A DNA stretch of 55,864 nt, taken from Polyangia bacterium. Lineage in GTDB: Bacteria > Myxococcota_A > Polyangia > Polyangiales > Sandaracinaceae. The translations under genes were made by a program, and so were the position numbers. Where the stretch lies: assembly GCA_030426845.1 (NCBI GenBank), contig JAUHXR010000016.1, forward strand, positions 1-55,864, read 5' to 3'. This document shows positions 1 to 7,595 of this stretch, in pieces. A model generated the notes under the pieces. The model was not told the DNA's origin. It did no database searches and saw nothing but the letters and a program-made list of their open reading frames with translations. Each line of letters opens with the position of its first letter. Positions within the stretch are counted from its first letter, which is position 1.

Positions 1-363
1 GGGCGGCGCCTTCGGCGGCGCGCTCGGGCGGGGCAGCGGCGGCGGAGCCGACGAGGTCGCGGGCCCTGCGGCCAACGGCGTCGAAGGTCGAACGCTCGAG
101 GACCGCGCGGTGGGAGGCGTGGCAGCCCGCGGCGGAGCCGGCGGCGGGATCGACGCGGGCTGCGCGGGCCGGGGCGGGGGCGGCGCGGCGGGCGGTGGGG
201 GCGCGGCCGGCCGCTCCACGAGGGGCGAGTGGACCTCGTCCTCCAGCTCGCCCAGCAGCCGATCGAGAGTGTTGTCGCGCCGCGGCGGCTTCGCCTCGCG
301 AAGCTCGCTGACGTCGACGTCCATCGTCTCGGTCGCAGGATCGGCGTCGCGGTGGTCGACCAT
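1..363 (-). CDS. Partial Pro/Ala-rich protein, unknown function (3' end outside window)
   Basis: An open frame of 121 codons runs from an ATG at 363 to the left edge without a stop. The first ~55 residues are charged (MVDHRDADP..., LDRLLGELEDEV). The rest is dominated by Pro and Ala runs, typical of the flexible linkers in myxobacterial regulatory or envelope proteins. No domain is recognisable in the visible part. The shine-dalgarno signal is weak, and an in-frame ATG at 323 is an alternative start. It lies downstream of the sigma-32-like gene on the same strand, 126 bases after its stop. The opposite frames at 110-649 and 229-1422 are shadows. Function cannot be named. Confidence 0.5.
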   Translation of the reverse strand, partial: MVDHRDADPATETMDVDVSELREAKPPRRDNTLDRLLGELEDEVHSPLVERPAAPPPPAAPPPPRPAQPASIPPPAPPRAATPPTARSSSVRPSTPLAAGPATSSAPPPLPRPSAPPKAPP

Positions 364-489
364 CGTGGGCAGGTCCGGGCGCCGACGATACGATCTTCGG
401 CCGACCAGACCAATGGGGGAGGCCCCTACGCGCGCGAGGCCGGAGCCTCTCGGCCCCGGCCTCGTCCCGCGGGTCCGCGACGCGTCTCG

Positions 490-1329
490 CTACGCGGCGT
501 GCAGCTCGAGGTGCTGGAGCTTCTTCTTGAGCTTCTTCTTCGCGCGCGCCTCGAGCTGCCGGGCCCGCTCGCGGCTCACCCCGAGCTCGCGGCCCAGCGA
601 GGCGAGCGAGACCTGCTCGTCGACCATGTACCGCTGCTCCACGATGTAGCGCTCGCGCTGATCGAGGCCCTCGAGCGCCTCGCCGAGATGGGTCTCGAGG
701 ATGCGCTGGCGCTCCTCGTCGATCACCCGCAGCTCCTGGCTGTCGCCCTCCTCGAGCAGGGTGTCCTGAAGGGTCGCCCCCGAGTCGTCGAAGAGCGGCG
801 CGCTCAGCGACACGTCACGCGAGTCGAGGCGGCGGAGCATCCCCTCCATCTTGGACTCGGAGACGCCGAAGCGGTCGGCCATCATCTGCAGCCGCTCGCG
901 ATGGTCGGCGCTGAGGTTCGCGACCTTCGCGCGCTCGCGGCGCAACCGGAAGAACAGCTTGCTCCGGAGCGGGCCCGAGCCCGCGCCGACCATGGTGGTC
1001 GACTTCACGACGAGGTCGAGCACGTAGGCGCGGATCCAGTAGCCCGCGTAGGTCACGAAGCGGGTGCCACGGTCCGGGTCGAACTTCTTCACGGCCATCA
1101 TCAGGCCGAGGTTGCCCTCGGCGACCAGCTCCGAGATCGGGATCCCGTAGCGGCGGTACTGCAGGGCCACCGCCACCACGTACCTCAGGTTGGCCCGCAC
1201 GAGCGCCTCGGCCGCGGCCTCGTCACCGGCCTGAACGCGGACCGCCAGATCGTGCTCGTCCTCGCGCGTGAGGGTCGGGATCTTTCGGACTCGCTCCATG
1301 TATCGCTGGATGGGCTCGTTGGCAGTCAT
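490..1329 (-). CDS. rpoH: RNA polymerase sigma-32 (RpoH-like) factor
   Basis: This 279-residue protein is a group 3 sigma-70-family factor that would direct RNA polymerase to heat-shock or stress promoters. Region 2 is clear at about residues 45-105 (NLRYVV, EGNLGLMMAVKKF, FVTYAGYWIR). It is followed by an RpoH-box-like stretch, KLFFRLRR, at 124-131, which distinguishes sigma-32 from housekeeping sigma. Region 4.2 at about 240-270 reads LASLGRELGVSRERARQLE. The ATG at 1329 has a GAGGA ribosome site six bases upstream. The C-terminus is Lys-rich (KKKLKKKL). The gene follows the Fe-S carrier gene after a 342-base gap holding a palindromic operator array, so it probably has its own promoter. Myxobacteria often carry several RpoH paralogues, so the exact regulon is unknown. 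Confidence 0.9.
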   Translation of the reverse strand: MTANEPIQRYMERVRKIPTLTREDEHDLAVRVQAGDEAAAEALVRANLRYVVAVALQYRRYGIPISELVAEGNLGLMMAVKKFDPDRGTRFVTYAGYWIRAYVLDLVVKSTTMVGAGSGPLRSKLFFRLRRERAKVANLSADHRERLQMMADRFGVSESKMEGMLRRLDSRDVSLSAPLFDDSGATLQDTLLEEGDSQELRVIDEERQRILETHLGEALEGLDQRERYIVEQRYMVDEQVSLASLGRELGVSRERARQLEARAKKKLKKKLQHLELHAA

Positions 1330-1349
1330 CGGTTTCCTCGGTTGCGTTG

Positions 1350-1371
1350 GATAACGTTACGTAACGTTATC
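1350..1371. promoter_or_regulatory. 22-bp perfect palindrome overlapping the sigma-32-like gene promoter (operator O1)
   Basis: A perfect 22-base palindrome (half GATAACGTTAC) with core AACGTTACGTAACGTT lies 21 bases upstream of the ATG at 1329. On the minus strand a TTGACC -35-like element (1382-1387) puts the -10 region inside the palindrome. A dimeric repressor bound here would occlude RNA polymerase. The binding protein cannot be named from sequence. Confidence 0.6.
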
Positions 1372-1381
1372 TCGGGTGCGA

Positions 1382-1387
1382 GGTCAA
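1382..1387 (-). promoter_or_regulatory. Putative -35 element of the sigma-32-like gene
   Basis: Minus-strand TTGACC matches the TTGACA consensus at five of six bases. The expected -10 position, 16-18 bases downstream, falls within the palindrome 1350-1371, where only a poor TATAAT match (TTACGT/TACGTA) exists. It is a candidate sigma-70 promoter or one for another sigma factor. Confidence 0.35.
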
Positions 1388-1458
1388 GCCCTACGTTCGG
1401 ACCTCGACCCTCGGGGTCCTGACAAACTACGGGTTTCGCCCTGAAAAGCCCGTTAAGT

Positions 1459-1481
1459 TCTGTGAAGCCTTGGTTCACAGA
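1459..1481. promoter_or_regulatory. 8-bp inverted repeat in the regulatory region
   Basis: TCTGTGAA and TTCACAGA form a perfect dyad around a 7-base spacer between operator O1 and operator O2. The spacing is too wide for a CRP site, and there is no T-run on either side to make it an ordinary terminator. Its role is unknown. Confidence 0.35.
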
Positions 1482-1514
1482 CGGTTGTACGGGACCGCTC
1501 GAATGACGCGATGA

Positions 1515-1530
1515 GACGTTTCGTAACGTC
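1515..1530. promoter_or_regulatory. Operator-like inverted repeat O2
   Basis: GACGTT-TCGT-AACGTC is a perfect 6-bp inverted repeat with the same architecture as the core of the palindrome at 1353-1368 (AACGTT-ACGT-AACGTT). It lies about 150 bases further upstream of the sigma-32-like gene. Confidence 0.5.
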
Positions 1531-1557
1531 AGATACGACGGCTCGCCGCGAAGCCGT

Positions 1558-1573
1558 AGTCTTACGTAACGTC
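1558..1573. promoter_or_regulatory. Operator-like half-degenerate site O3
   Basis: AGTCTTACGTAACGTC keeps the TTACGTAACGT core and one perfect half-site (AACGTC) of O1 and O2. The other half has decayed. It is centred 43 bases from O2, about four helical turns. Confidence 0.4.
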
Positions 1574-1671
1574 AGGTCCACATCGGCGGCGTCGGACGCG
1601 CGAGATGCCGCGAGCGCGCAGAGGGGCGCGCTCGAGGTGGTCGATCGCCGGGCTGTCGCGGACGCCGGAGC

Positions 1672-1995
1672 TCAGGCGGAGAAGCTCGACCCGCAGCCGC
1701 AGGTCGACTTCGCCTTCGGGTTCAGGAACTTGAACCCCGCCCCGTGCAGGCCCTCGACGTAGTCGATGGTCGTCCCCTCGAGGTACTGCAGGCTCATCAT
1801 GTCGATGTAGAGCGGGATGCCGTGGCTCTCGAACCTCGAATCGAGATCGGTGGTCTCGTCTTCGAAGAAGAGGTCGTAGGTGAAGCCGGAGCAGCCGCCC
1901 CCGATCACCCGTACCCGCAAACCCTGCTCGCCGAGGTTCTCCGCCGCGCGGATCTCCTTGACCTTATCGCCAGCCTTCGAGGTGAGCTCGATCAT
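1672..1995 (-). CDS. erpA: A-type iron-sulfur cluster carrier (HesB/IscA/ErpA family)
   Basis: This small scaffold/carrier (107 residues) receives Fe-S clusters and delivers them to apo-enzymes in the cytoplasm. The three invariant cysteines of the family are present: C35 in IGGGCSGF, and C99 and C101 in the C-terminal STCGCGSSF. Length matches the family. I chose the ATG at 1995 (MIELTSKAGDKV) because the family begins there; an upstream ATG at 2058 would add 21 residues without homology character. It lies 72 bases after ygfZ on the same strand, and YgfZ is itself an Fe-S maturation/repair factor, so the pair is functionally coherent. ErpA and IscA cannot be separated from sequence alone. 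Confidence 0.9.
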   Translation of the reverse strand: MIELTSKAGDKVKEIRAAENLGEQGLRVRVIGGGCSGFTYDLFFEDETTDLDSRFESHGIPLYIDMMSLQYLEGTTIDYVEGLHGAGFKFLNPKAKSTCGCGSSFSA

Positions 1996-2067
1996 CGCAA
2001 GGCGGACTATAGTTCCGGGGATATCGGACCGCAACAGTCCGATTTGGTCGGCGGCCACGATAGGGGC

Positions 2068-2973
2068 CTAGCTGGGGGCCACCACCTCGAGCACCGTGGC
2101 GGCGACTCCGCCCGCGTCGAGCGCGGTGCCGGGGGCAGCGTGGGCCCGCTTCACGTAGCCGAGCGACAGCCAGCGTCTGGCGGCCGGATCGTACGCGCGC
2201 GATCGCAGCTCGCCGACCGACGCCTCGCCGAGCCGCAGCGGCGCGCCGGCCGGTGGCTCGTCCGCGCTCTCGAGCCGGGCCAGGTGGCGCCGGAGCTGCC
2301 CGCGGCTCTCGAGCATGCAGACCACCTCCTGACCGACGTAGCAGCCCTTGTCGAAGCTCACCGCGAGCGCCTTGATGCCGGCCTCCTGCGGGTAGACGCC
2401 CTCGCTCAGATCGTCGGGGTAGGCCGGCCGGCCGGCGCGCAGGCGCGCGAGCTCCCACCCGGCCGCGTCCACCGGGCCGCCTCCCACCGCCCGCGCCGCC
2501 TCGTCGAGCGCGGCCTCGACCGCGTCCGCCTCGCTCGGCTCGAGCACGAGATCGCGGCCCGCTGCGCCGAGGCGTCCGCACGGCCAGCTCGGGCGATCGC
2601 CGACCACCTCGGCGCTCGCCGGCCCCTGGACGCTGAGCACCACGCGCGGCAGCGGCTCGAGGTCTACGTCCTCCATCACCAGGTACCGCTCGAGGTGCGC
2701 GCGCAGCGTGTCGCGCTCACCGCCCGGCACGATCAGCCAGAGCTCCTCTGCCGTGACCCCGAGAACCCAGGCGTCCGAGACGACCCGGCCCTTCACCGTC
2801 ACGAGCAGCGTGTAGACCGCGCCGCCGGGCTCGAGGAAGGCCACCTGGTTGGTCACCTGCCCGTTGAGCCACGCGCGCGCCTCGGACCCACGGACTCGTA
2901 TGCCCATGTCGTCGAGGCGACGCACCCCGGCCGTGCTCCGCAGCCAGTCGGCCTGCTCCGCTCGCTCGTCCAT
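2068..2973 (-). CDS. ygfZ: Folate-dependent Fe-S assembly protein YgfZ/GcvT-like
   Basis: This is a 301-residue aminomethyltransferase-fold protein of the YgfZ/IBA57 group, which uses tetrahydrofolate to support synthesis or repair of certain Fe-S clusters. The family signature K-G-C-Y-x-G-Q-E is intact at 209-216 (DKGCYVGQEVV), including the essential Cys211. The C-terminal barrel follows at about 225-301. I start at the ATG at 2973 (MDERAEQADW), since the upstream extension to 3039 is Pro/Arg-rich and unlike the family. It is followed by the A-type carrier gene, so both may be transcribed from a promoter in the divergent region 2974-3154. Confidence 0.9.
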   Translation of the reverse strand: MDERAEQADWLRSTAGVRRLDDMGIRVRGSEARAWLNGQVTNQVAFLEPGGAVYTLLVTVKGRVVSDAWVLGVTAEELWLIVPGGERDTLRAHLERYLVMEDVDLEPLPRVVLSVQGPASAEVVGDRPSWPCGRLGAAGRDLVLEPSEADAVEAALDEAARAVGGGPVDAAGWELARLRAGRPAYPDDLSEGVYPQEAGIKALAVSFDKGCYVGQEVVCMLESRGQLRRHLARLESADEPPAGAPLRLGEASVGELRSRAYDPAARRWLSLGYVKRAHAAPGTALDAGGVAATVLEVVAPS

Positions 2974-3154
2974 GCGGCCGATCCTGGCGCCCGGGCCCCC
3001 GCGGTCGCAAGGCGCTTGCGTCGGACGGGCCGGCCGCACCCCGCGCGGCGGGCGCGATCGGGTGTGAACCGAGGTCTACATCGTCGGTCCCGCGGCCGGC
3101 TTCCACCCCGGACGGACGGGTGGCTTGGTCGTTGCTACGTTGATCCGCGATCCC

Positions 3155-4279
3155 ATGACGCGAGCCCACCTCCTCCTCCCGGTCCTCGCGGCGCTTGTCG
3201 CGCCGTCCCTCGTCCCGTCCTTCGCCGACGCGCAGGACTTCGACGGCGGAGGCGAGCAGGCGATGCTCGCGCGCATCAACGCGATGCGCGCCGCGCAGCA
3301 GCTCACGCCGCTGGTCCGCCATCCGGGGCTCGACGCGGCGGCGCGCGCGCACTCGGTCGACATGGCCCACCAGCAGGCCCTCACCCACGTGTCGGACAGC
3401 AGCGGCACGCCCGCCGACCGGGTCCGTGCGGCGGGCGTCCGCGCGTCCTCGGTGAGCGAGAACGTGGCCCTGCACCGGGACGCGGGGGCGGCGCACGAGG
3501 CGCTGATCGGCAGCGACGCGCACCGCGCCAACATGATGGCCGCCGACGCGACCCACGTCGGCCTCGCCGCGCTCCGCACCGAGCAGGGCGTCTACGTGAC
3601 CCAGGTCTTCGCGTCGATGGGCGCACCGGCTCCCGTGGCCGAGGCTCCGCCCGCGCCCGCGCCCGCGCCGCCCGACATCCAGCCCGCGCTCCCCGCGCCG
3701 TCCACCGAGCTGGTGGACGAGCCCGCGTCCGGCGGCACCATCGCGGCGCCGATGCCTCCGCCCGCGATGCCTCCGCCCGCCGCCACCACGCAGGCCCGCC
3801 GTCCGATGGGCCAGCCGCAGCTCGAGGTGCAGCCCGGCTCGAACGGCACGGTGGTGATCGCGCGCGACGGCGCCCGCGTGCTCGCGTACTGGGTCTACGG
3901 GAGTGGCCGCTGGTGGTACTACCCGTACCCCGCCAACGCGGTCCCGGGGCAGCAGCTCCAGGTCGACATGTCGGTCGAGGGCCCGCCGCCCGGCTTCCCC
4001 GCGCACCCGAACGGCGTGGGTCCGAGCCAGTTCGGCGCGATGGCCGCGCCGCCCGCGCGCCCGATGGCGCCGCCGCCTCCGCCGCCCGGCCGTCGCATGG
4101 TGGTCCGCCCCTACGCCGGTTCGGTCCAGGTCAACCCGGGCACCGTCTACTACGCCGTCCCGCCGCCGCCGCTCGTCGGGCGGCCCACGCGAGCGTGGCG
4201 TCGCGCGTACCGGGTCTGGCAGCGCGACCGTCGCCGCTGGGACCGCCAGCAGCGCATCCTCCGTCGCCGCTCGCTCTGA
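3155..4279 (+). CDS. Secreted CAP/SCP-domain protein with Pro-rich and Arg-rich tail
   Basis: This 374-residue exported protein has a signal peptide (about 1-26, ending near FADAQ) and a CAP (SCP/PR-1, YkwD-like) domain at about 30-155. The domain shows LARINAMRAAQQL, AAARAHSVDMAHQQALTHV, SENVALH and AHRANMM, which are the helices and His positions typical of bacterial CAP proteins. A Pro/Ala linker (about 160-220) leads to a Tyr/Trp-rich segment (WVYGSGRWWYYPYP), more Pro runs and a very basic C-terminus (WRRAYRVWQRDRRRW). The start at ATG 3155 places the signal peptide at the N-terminus; an in-frame start at 3125 would precede it with ten residues. The function of bacterial CAP domains is poorly known, and the C-terminal half is unassigned. 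Confidence 0.85.
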   Translation: MTRAHLLLPVLAALVAPSLVPSFADAQDFDGGGEQAMLARINAMRAAQQLTPLVRHPGLDAAARAHSVDMAHQQALTHVSDSSGTPADRVRAAGVRASSVSENVALHRDAGAAHEALIGSDAHRANMMAADATHVGLAALRTEQGVYVTQVFASMGAPAPVAEAPPAPAPAPPDIQPALPAPSTELVDEPASGGTIAAPMPPPAMPPPAATTQARRPMGQPQLEVQPGSNGTVVIARDGARVLAYWVYGSGRWWYYPYPANAVPGQQLQVDMSVEGPPPGFPAHPNGVGPSQFGAMAAPPARPMAPPPPPPGRRMVVRPYAGSVQVNPGTVYYAVPPPPLVGRPTRAWRRAYRVWQRDRRRWDRQQRILRRRSL

Positions 4280-4291
4280 GCCACGCACCGT

Positions 4292-4314
4292 CCGAGCGCC
4301 CCGCTGGCGCTCGG
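4292..4314. terminator. GC-rich hairpin between convergent genes
   Basis: CCGAGCGCC and GGCGCTCGG pair perfectly over 9 bp around a 5-base loop, 12 bases after the CAP-protein stop and 40 bases past the birA stop. No T-run follows, so it may act as a bidirectional or factor-assisted terminator. Confidence 0.45.
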
Positions 4315-4354
4315 TCGCGTCCCGACCGCCCGGCGCGTCGACCGCCGCTCGCGC

Positions 4355-5134
4355 TCAGCCGATGGGAGGCGAGAGCCGGCCCGAGCGGACGACCTCCGGT
4401 CCCGTCTCTCCCTCGATCCGCAGCCCGCCGTCCGGCGTGACCCCGCGCAGGACGACCTCGCGCCCGTCGAGCCGTACCCGCGCCCCCCGCCAGGCGAGCC
4501 GCGCGTCCACCGCGCGGGCGATCGGCGCGGGCCCGTGGGCGATGAACCGGTCAACCTCCTCCTCGATGTGCCCGAGGAGCGAGGCGAGCAGGGACGACCG
4601 ATCCAGCGGCGCGCCGCGCTGGAGCCGGAGCGAGGTCGCGGTGAGATCGAGCGGGGGCGCGAAGCGCGCGCGGTTGACGCCGACGCCGACGCCGATCACC
4701 GCGCTCGTGACCCGGGCGCCGACCGAGACCGTCTCGACCAGGATCCCGCAGACCTTGCGGTCCCCGAGCAGCACGTCGTTCGGCCACTTGAGGGTGGCGA
4801 CGGACGCGCCGTCGAGCGCGACCTCGATCGCCCGCGCGACCCCGAGCCCCACCGCCAGCGTGAGCGGGGGCAGCCGGTCGGGGCTCAGCCCGGTGCGCGC
4901 GACGATCGAGAAGTAGAGGTCCACGCCGGGCGGCGAGTCCCAACCGCGCCCGCTCGAGCCGCGGCCCGCGCGCTGATGATCCGCGACCACGACGTGCCCG
5001 TCGGGGCAACCCGCGTCGGCGGCGGCGCGCGCGTCGTCGTTCGTCGAGCCGGTCTCCTCGCGCAGCTCGAGCGAGCGGCCGTAGCGACGCGTGGTGAGCG
5101 CGGCCGCGACGTGCAGAGCGCTCAGGTCGGTCAC
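4355..5134 (-). CDS. birA: Biotin--[acetyl-CoA-carboxylase] ligase, group I (no HTH)
   Basis: Biotin protein ligase activates biotin as biotinyl-5'-AMP and transfers it to the carrier lysine of carboxylases. The 259-residue protein has the biotinoyl-AMP loop GRGSSGRGW (about 57-65) and the catalytic KWPND motif (116-120), followed by CGILVE and the small C-terminal SH3-like domain. It lacks the N-terminal winged helix of E. coli BirA, so it is monofunctional and not a repressor. The GTG start at 5134 overlaps the nadC stop as GTGA, giving translational coupling. It is the last gene of the CPBP-HAD-nadC-birA operon, whose end faces the CAP gene. Confidence 0.93.
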   Translation of the reverse strand: MTDLSALHVAAALTTRRYGRSLELREETGSTNDDARAAADAGCPDGHVVVADHQRAGRGSSGRGWDSPPGVDLYFSIVARTGLSPDRLPPLTLAVGLGVARAIEVALDGASVATLKWPNDVLLGDRKVCGILVETVSVGARVTSAVIGVGVGVNRARFAPPLDLTATSLRLQRGAPLDRSSLLASLLGHIEEEVDRFIAHGPAPIARAVDARLAWRGARVRLDGREVVLRGVTPDGGLRIEGETGPEVVRSGRLSPPIG

Positions 5135-5979
5135 GTCCAGTCGAGGCCGAGGTCGACCGCGCGCGCCGAGTGCGTGATCCCGCCGACGCTGATGCAGTCG
5201 ACGCCGGCCTCGGCGATGATCGGGATGCGCGCGAGGGTGACGTTCCCCGACACCTCGACGATCGCCCGGCCGCCGACGCGCTCCATCGCCTGGATGAGCG
5301 TGGCGTCGTCGAAATTGTCGAGCATCACGATGTCCGCGCCGGCCGCGAGGGCCTCGTCGAGCTGGGCCATCGTGTCGACCTCGCACTCCACGCGGCTCGT
5401 GTGTGGCGCGAAGGCGCGCGCGCGCTCGATCGCGGCGGCGACCCCGCCGCAGGCCGCGACGTGGTTGTCCTTGATGAGCACCGCCGAGGAGAGGTCGTCG
5501 CGGTGGTTGTGCCCGCCGCCGCACCGCACCGCGTAGCGCTCGAGCGCGCGCAGCCCCGGCGTGGTCTTGCGGGTGTCGGTGATTCGCGTCTTCGCGCCGG
5601 CGGGCAGGGCGGCGACGAGGGCCGCCGTCTTGGTCGCGACCCCGCTCATCCGCTGCGCGAAGTTCAGCGCGACGCGCTCGCCCTTGAGGATCGGGTTGGC
5701 GCGGCCGTGCACCAACGCCGCGATCGCGCCCGGCTCGAGCACGTCGCCGTCCGCCGCGCGCCGCTCGACGCGGAGGGTCGGATCCACCGTCGTGAACACC
5801 GCCTCGAAGACCGGCAGGCCGGACAGGACCAGCCGCTCGCGCGCCCGCAGCACGCAGCTCGCCTCGACGTCCATCGGGACGGTCGCGTCGGTCGTCACGT
5901 CGCCGCGGGCGAGGTCCTCGCGGAGCGCGCGCTCCACCTGATCGCGGATCGTCAGCTCGGGCAGGGGCGCAAGGTTCAT
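5131..5979 (-). CDS. nadC: Nicotinate-nucleotide pyrophosphorylase (quinolinate phosphoribosyltransferase)
   Basis: This enzyme converts quinolinate and PRPP to nicotinate mononucleotide, CO2 and PPi in de novo NAD synthesis. The 282-residue protein shows the family motifs in order: LREDLARGDVTTDA near the N-terminus, LNFAQRMSGVAT, TRKTTPGLR, VRCGGGHNHRDDL, IKDNH, VMLDNFD and ISVGGITHS. All Lys, Arg and His of the active site appear present. The ATG at 5979 overlaps the upstream HAD gene stop (ATGA), and its own stop overlaps birA (GTGA). No nadA or nadB is seen in the window. Confidence 0.95.
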   Translation of the reverse strand: MNLAPLPELTIRDQVERALREDLARGDVTTDATVPMDVEASCVLRARERLVLSGLPVFEAVFTTVDPTLRVERRAADGDVLEPGAIAALVHGRANPILKGERVALNFAQRMSGVATKTAALVAALPAGAKTRITDTRKTTPGLRALERYAVRCGGGHNHRDDLSSAVLIKDNHVAACGGVAAAIERARAFAPHTSRVECEVDTMAQLDEALAAGADIVMLDNFDDATLIQAMERVGGRAIVEVSGNVTLARIPIIAEAGVDCISVGGITHSARAVDLGLDWT

Positions 5980-6653
5980 GTCCAGCTCTCCACCGACCAG
6001 CCTCGACGGCGGGCCTCCCGCGACAGCAGCGGGTCCGGGTTGATCACGCGCGGCTCGCCGACCGCGGCCAGCATGGGTAGGTCGGTTACGCTGTCCGTGT
6101 AGAACGCGCTCGCGCCGAGGTCCACCCCGCGCGCGTCCGCCCAGCGCTGCGCCTCGGTCACCTTGCGCGGCCCGTAGCAGAGCGGCGAGGCGAGCCCCCC
6201 GGTGAAGCGACCCTCGCGCACCTCGACGTCGCTGCAGATGACGTCGTCCACGCCGAGCATCGCGGCGACCGGCTCGGCGATGTACCTCGAGCTCGAGGTG
6301 AGCAGCGCGCACGGCGTGCCCTCGGCGTGGTGCCGCGCCACCTCGGTCCGGGCGCGCACCGTCACGTGAGGGAAGATCTCTTCCTCCACCCAGGCCGCGC
6401 ACTCGGCGCGGAAGGCGCCCTCGTCGACCCCGGCGAGGGTCGCGGCGGCGGCGGCGCTGATGCGCTCGGCGTCGAGCCGCCCGAACGTGTAGAGCAGGCT
6501 CCACCACGTGACGCGCGCGAGGTCGCCGACGCCCATGCGCCGCTGCCGCACGCGCCAGCGGACGTAGAGCGGGCCGGTGTTGACCCGCACGAGCGTCTTG
6601 TCGAGGTCGAAGAACGCGGCGCGGCCGGGGGCGGTCGACGGGAGCCTCGTCAC
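5976..6653 (-). CDS. HAD-IB family phosphatase (SerB-like)
   Basis: This is a 225-residue haloacid-dehalogenase phosphatase. Motif I is FFDLDKTLVR with nucleophile Asp16 and Asp18. Motif II is LLTSSSRY, motif III contains the conserved Lys of GPRKVTE, and motif IV is YTDSVTDLPML. The helical cap (about 35-110) fits subfamily IB, which includes phosphoserine phosphatase and phospholipid or lyso-phosphatidate phosphatases; the substrate cannot be fixed from sequence. The GTG start at 6653 overlaps the CPBP gene stop (GTGA), and its stop overlaps nadC (ATGA). An upstream in-frame ATG at 6734 lies inside the CPBP gene and is unlikely. Confidence 0.85.
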   Translation of the reverse strand: MTRLPSTAPGRAAFFDLDKTLVRVNTGPLYVRWRVRQRRMGVGDLARVTWWSLLYTFGRLDAERISAAAAATLAGVDEGAFRAECAAWVEEEIFPHVTVRARTEVARHHAEGTPCALLTSSSRYIAEPVAAMLGVDDVICSDVEVREGRFTGGLASPLCYGPRKVTEAQRWADARGVDLGASAFYTDSVTDLPMLAAVGEPRVINPDPLLSREARRRGWSVESWT

Positions 6654-7405
6654 AGCCAGCCTCGCTCGAGCGTCTCCGCCAGCAGGTTGCTCATCGCGTG
6701 CACCGCCACCGCCGCTCCGATACCACCGCGCCACGCGCGGAGCACGCCGAAGAGCAGCGCGGGGAAGAACACCGCGAGGCGCGCCGGGTGGGGGATCGAC
6801 ACGAAGTGAATCGCGGCGAACAGCGCGGCCTGCAGGAGCAGCGCCCGCGGCTCGACCTGCACGCCGAGCACGCGCGGCCCGGGCCCGAAGGCGTCGTGCA
6901 GCCGGGTCTGGACGTAGCCGCGGAAGAACGCCTCCTCGGGCAGCGCGATGACGAGGAGCTGGGTCGCCGCGAGCTCGAGGGGCGCCTCCGGGAGCGACAG
7001 CGCGAGCTCGTGGCTCGGCTCGTGCCAGAAGTAGAAGCCGACGACGAACGGGGGGAACACCACCGCGCAGACGGCCAGGCCGACGCCCAGCTCTCGGAGG
7101 CCCGAGGGGAGGGCGCGCCCGAGCGCGCGGCCGAGGTCGAAGATCCCGAGGGGCCCGGCCGGCCGCTCGTCGTCCGGGTCGGTCGGCTCGAGGACGCCGC
7201 CGAGGTCGATGCCCATTCGCCGCATGCCGTCCGGCTCGCGCCGCGCGAGCTGCACCGCGGCCACGAGGAAGAGCCCGGCGATCAGGAGGTGGACGTATCC
7301 GTCGAGGCCGGGGAGGGCGCGCGGTAGGTAGGTGATCGCGGCGGTCGCCGCCGTGATCCCGGCGTAGACCGCGAGGACCTCGAGCAGCGGCTTGGACGCC
7401 TTCAC
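6650..7405 (-). CDS. CPBP-family intramembrane glutamic endopeptidase
   Basis: This is a 251-residue polytopic membrane protein of the CAAX-protease/bacteriocin-processing (CPBP, Rce1/Abi) family. The three catalytic motifs are present: EEAFFRG at 157-163, His200 in FAAIHF, and HAMSN at 236-240. Hydrophobic segments are seen around residues 10-30, 36-52, 105-127, 145-160, 190-210 and 213-225. Substrates of bacterial family members are mostly unknown. The GTG at 7405 is the best start, because upstream codons run into the divergent dnaG promoter region. It heads the HAD-nadC-birA operon, each junction overlapping by four bases. Confidence 0.85.
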   Translation of the reverse strand: MKASKPLLEVLAVYAGITAATAAITYLPRALPGLDGYVHLLIAGLFLVAAVQLARREPDGMRRMGIDLGGVLEPTDPDDERPAGPLGIFDLGRALGRALPSGLRELGVGLAVCAVVFPPFVVGFYFWHEPSHELALSLPEAPLELAATQLLVIALPEEAFFRGYVQTRLHDAFGPGPRVLGVQVEPRALLLQAALFAAIHFVSIPHPARLAVFFPALLFGVLRAWRGGIGAAVAVHAMSNLLAETLERGWL

Positions 7406-7463
7406 GGCTGGATCGATAGCAGGCCGACGGAGCGCGCGCGATCCCTCGGGGCCCGGCGCGGTC

Positions 7464-7491
7464 TTGACCCGGCCCGACCCCACGCTAAACC
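7464..7491 (+). promoter_or_regulatory. Candidate sigma-70 promoter of dnaG
   Basis: TTGACC (7464-7469) and TAAACC (7486-7491) are separated by 16 bases in the divergent dnaG/CPBP intergenic region. They would start transcription about 98 bases before the dnaG ATG. Confidence 0.45.
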
Positions 7492-7595
7492 TCGGCGCTT
7501 TCGAGGCTGGCGACGGCCGCGGGGCAGGGGGGGTCGAGGCGAATGGGCGGCGATGGCGTGGTGGGGCGGTCGGCCCGCGGAGGCCCGCGGCGCGA

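Noticed and set aside
1459-1481. CRP/FNR-type operator (TGTGA...TCACA)
   Set aside because: The half-sites are separated by nine bases rather than six, so it does not fit the CRP geometry. It is kept only as an unassigned dyad.
1511-1762. Plus-strand 83-codon frame starting among the operator sites
   Set aside because: It runs into the end of the Fe-S carrier gene in the opposite direction, lacks a ribosome site, and has no recognisable sequence.
1744-4440. Very long open frames on the opposite strand of real genes (for example 1744-4440, 46312-49296, 51263-54346)
   Set aside because: High-GC coding sequence produces long stop-free antisense and shifted frames. These have Arg/Ala/Gly-rich composition, no domains, and overlap clearly functional genes.
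5976-6734. Longer HAD protein from ATG 6734
   Set aside because: It would overlap the CPBP C-terminal coding region by 85 bases. The GTG at 6653 gives the GTGA overlap and family-like length.
7392-7595. Extended N-terminus for DnaG from 7392
   Set aside because: The extension is Gly/Arg/Pro-rich, contains the candidate promoter, and precedes the conserved start [10 protein letters not shown].
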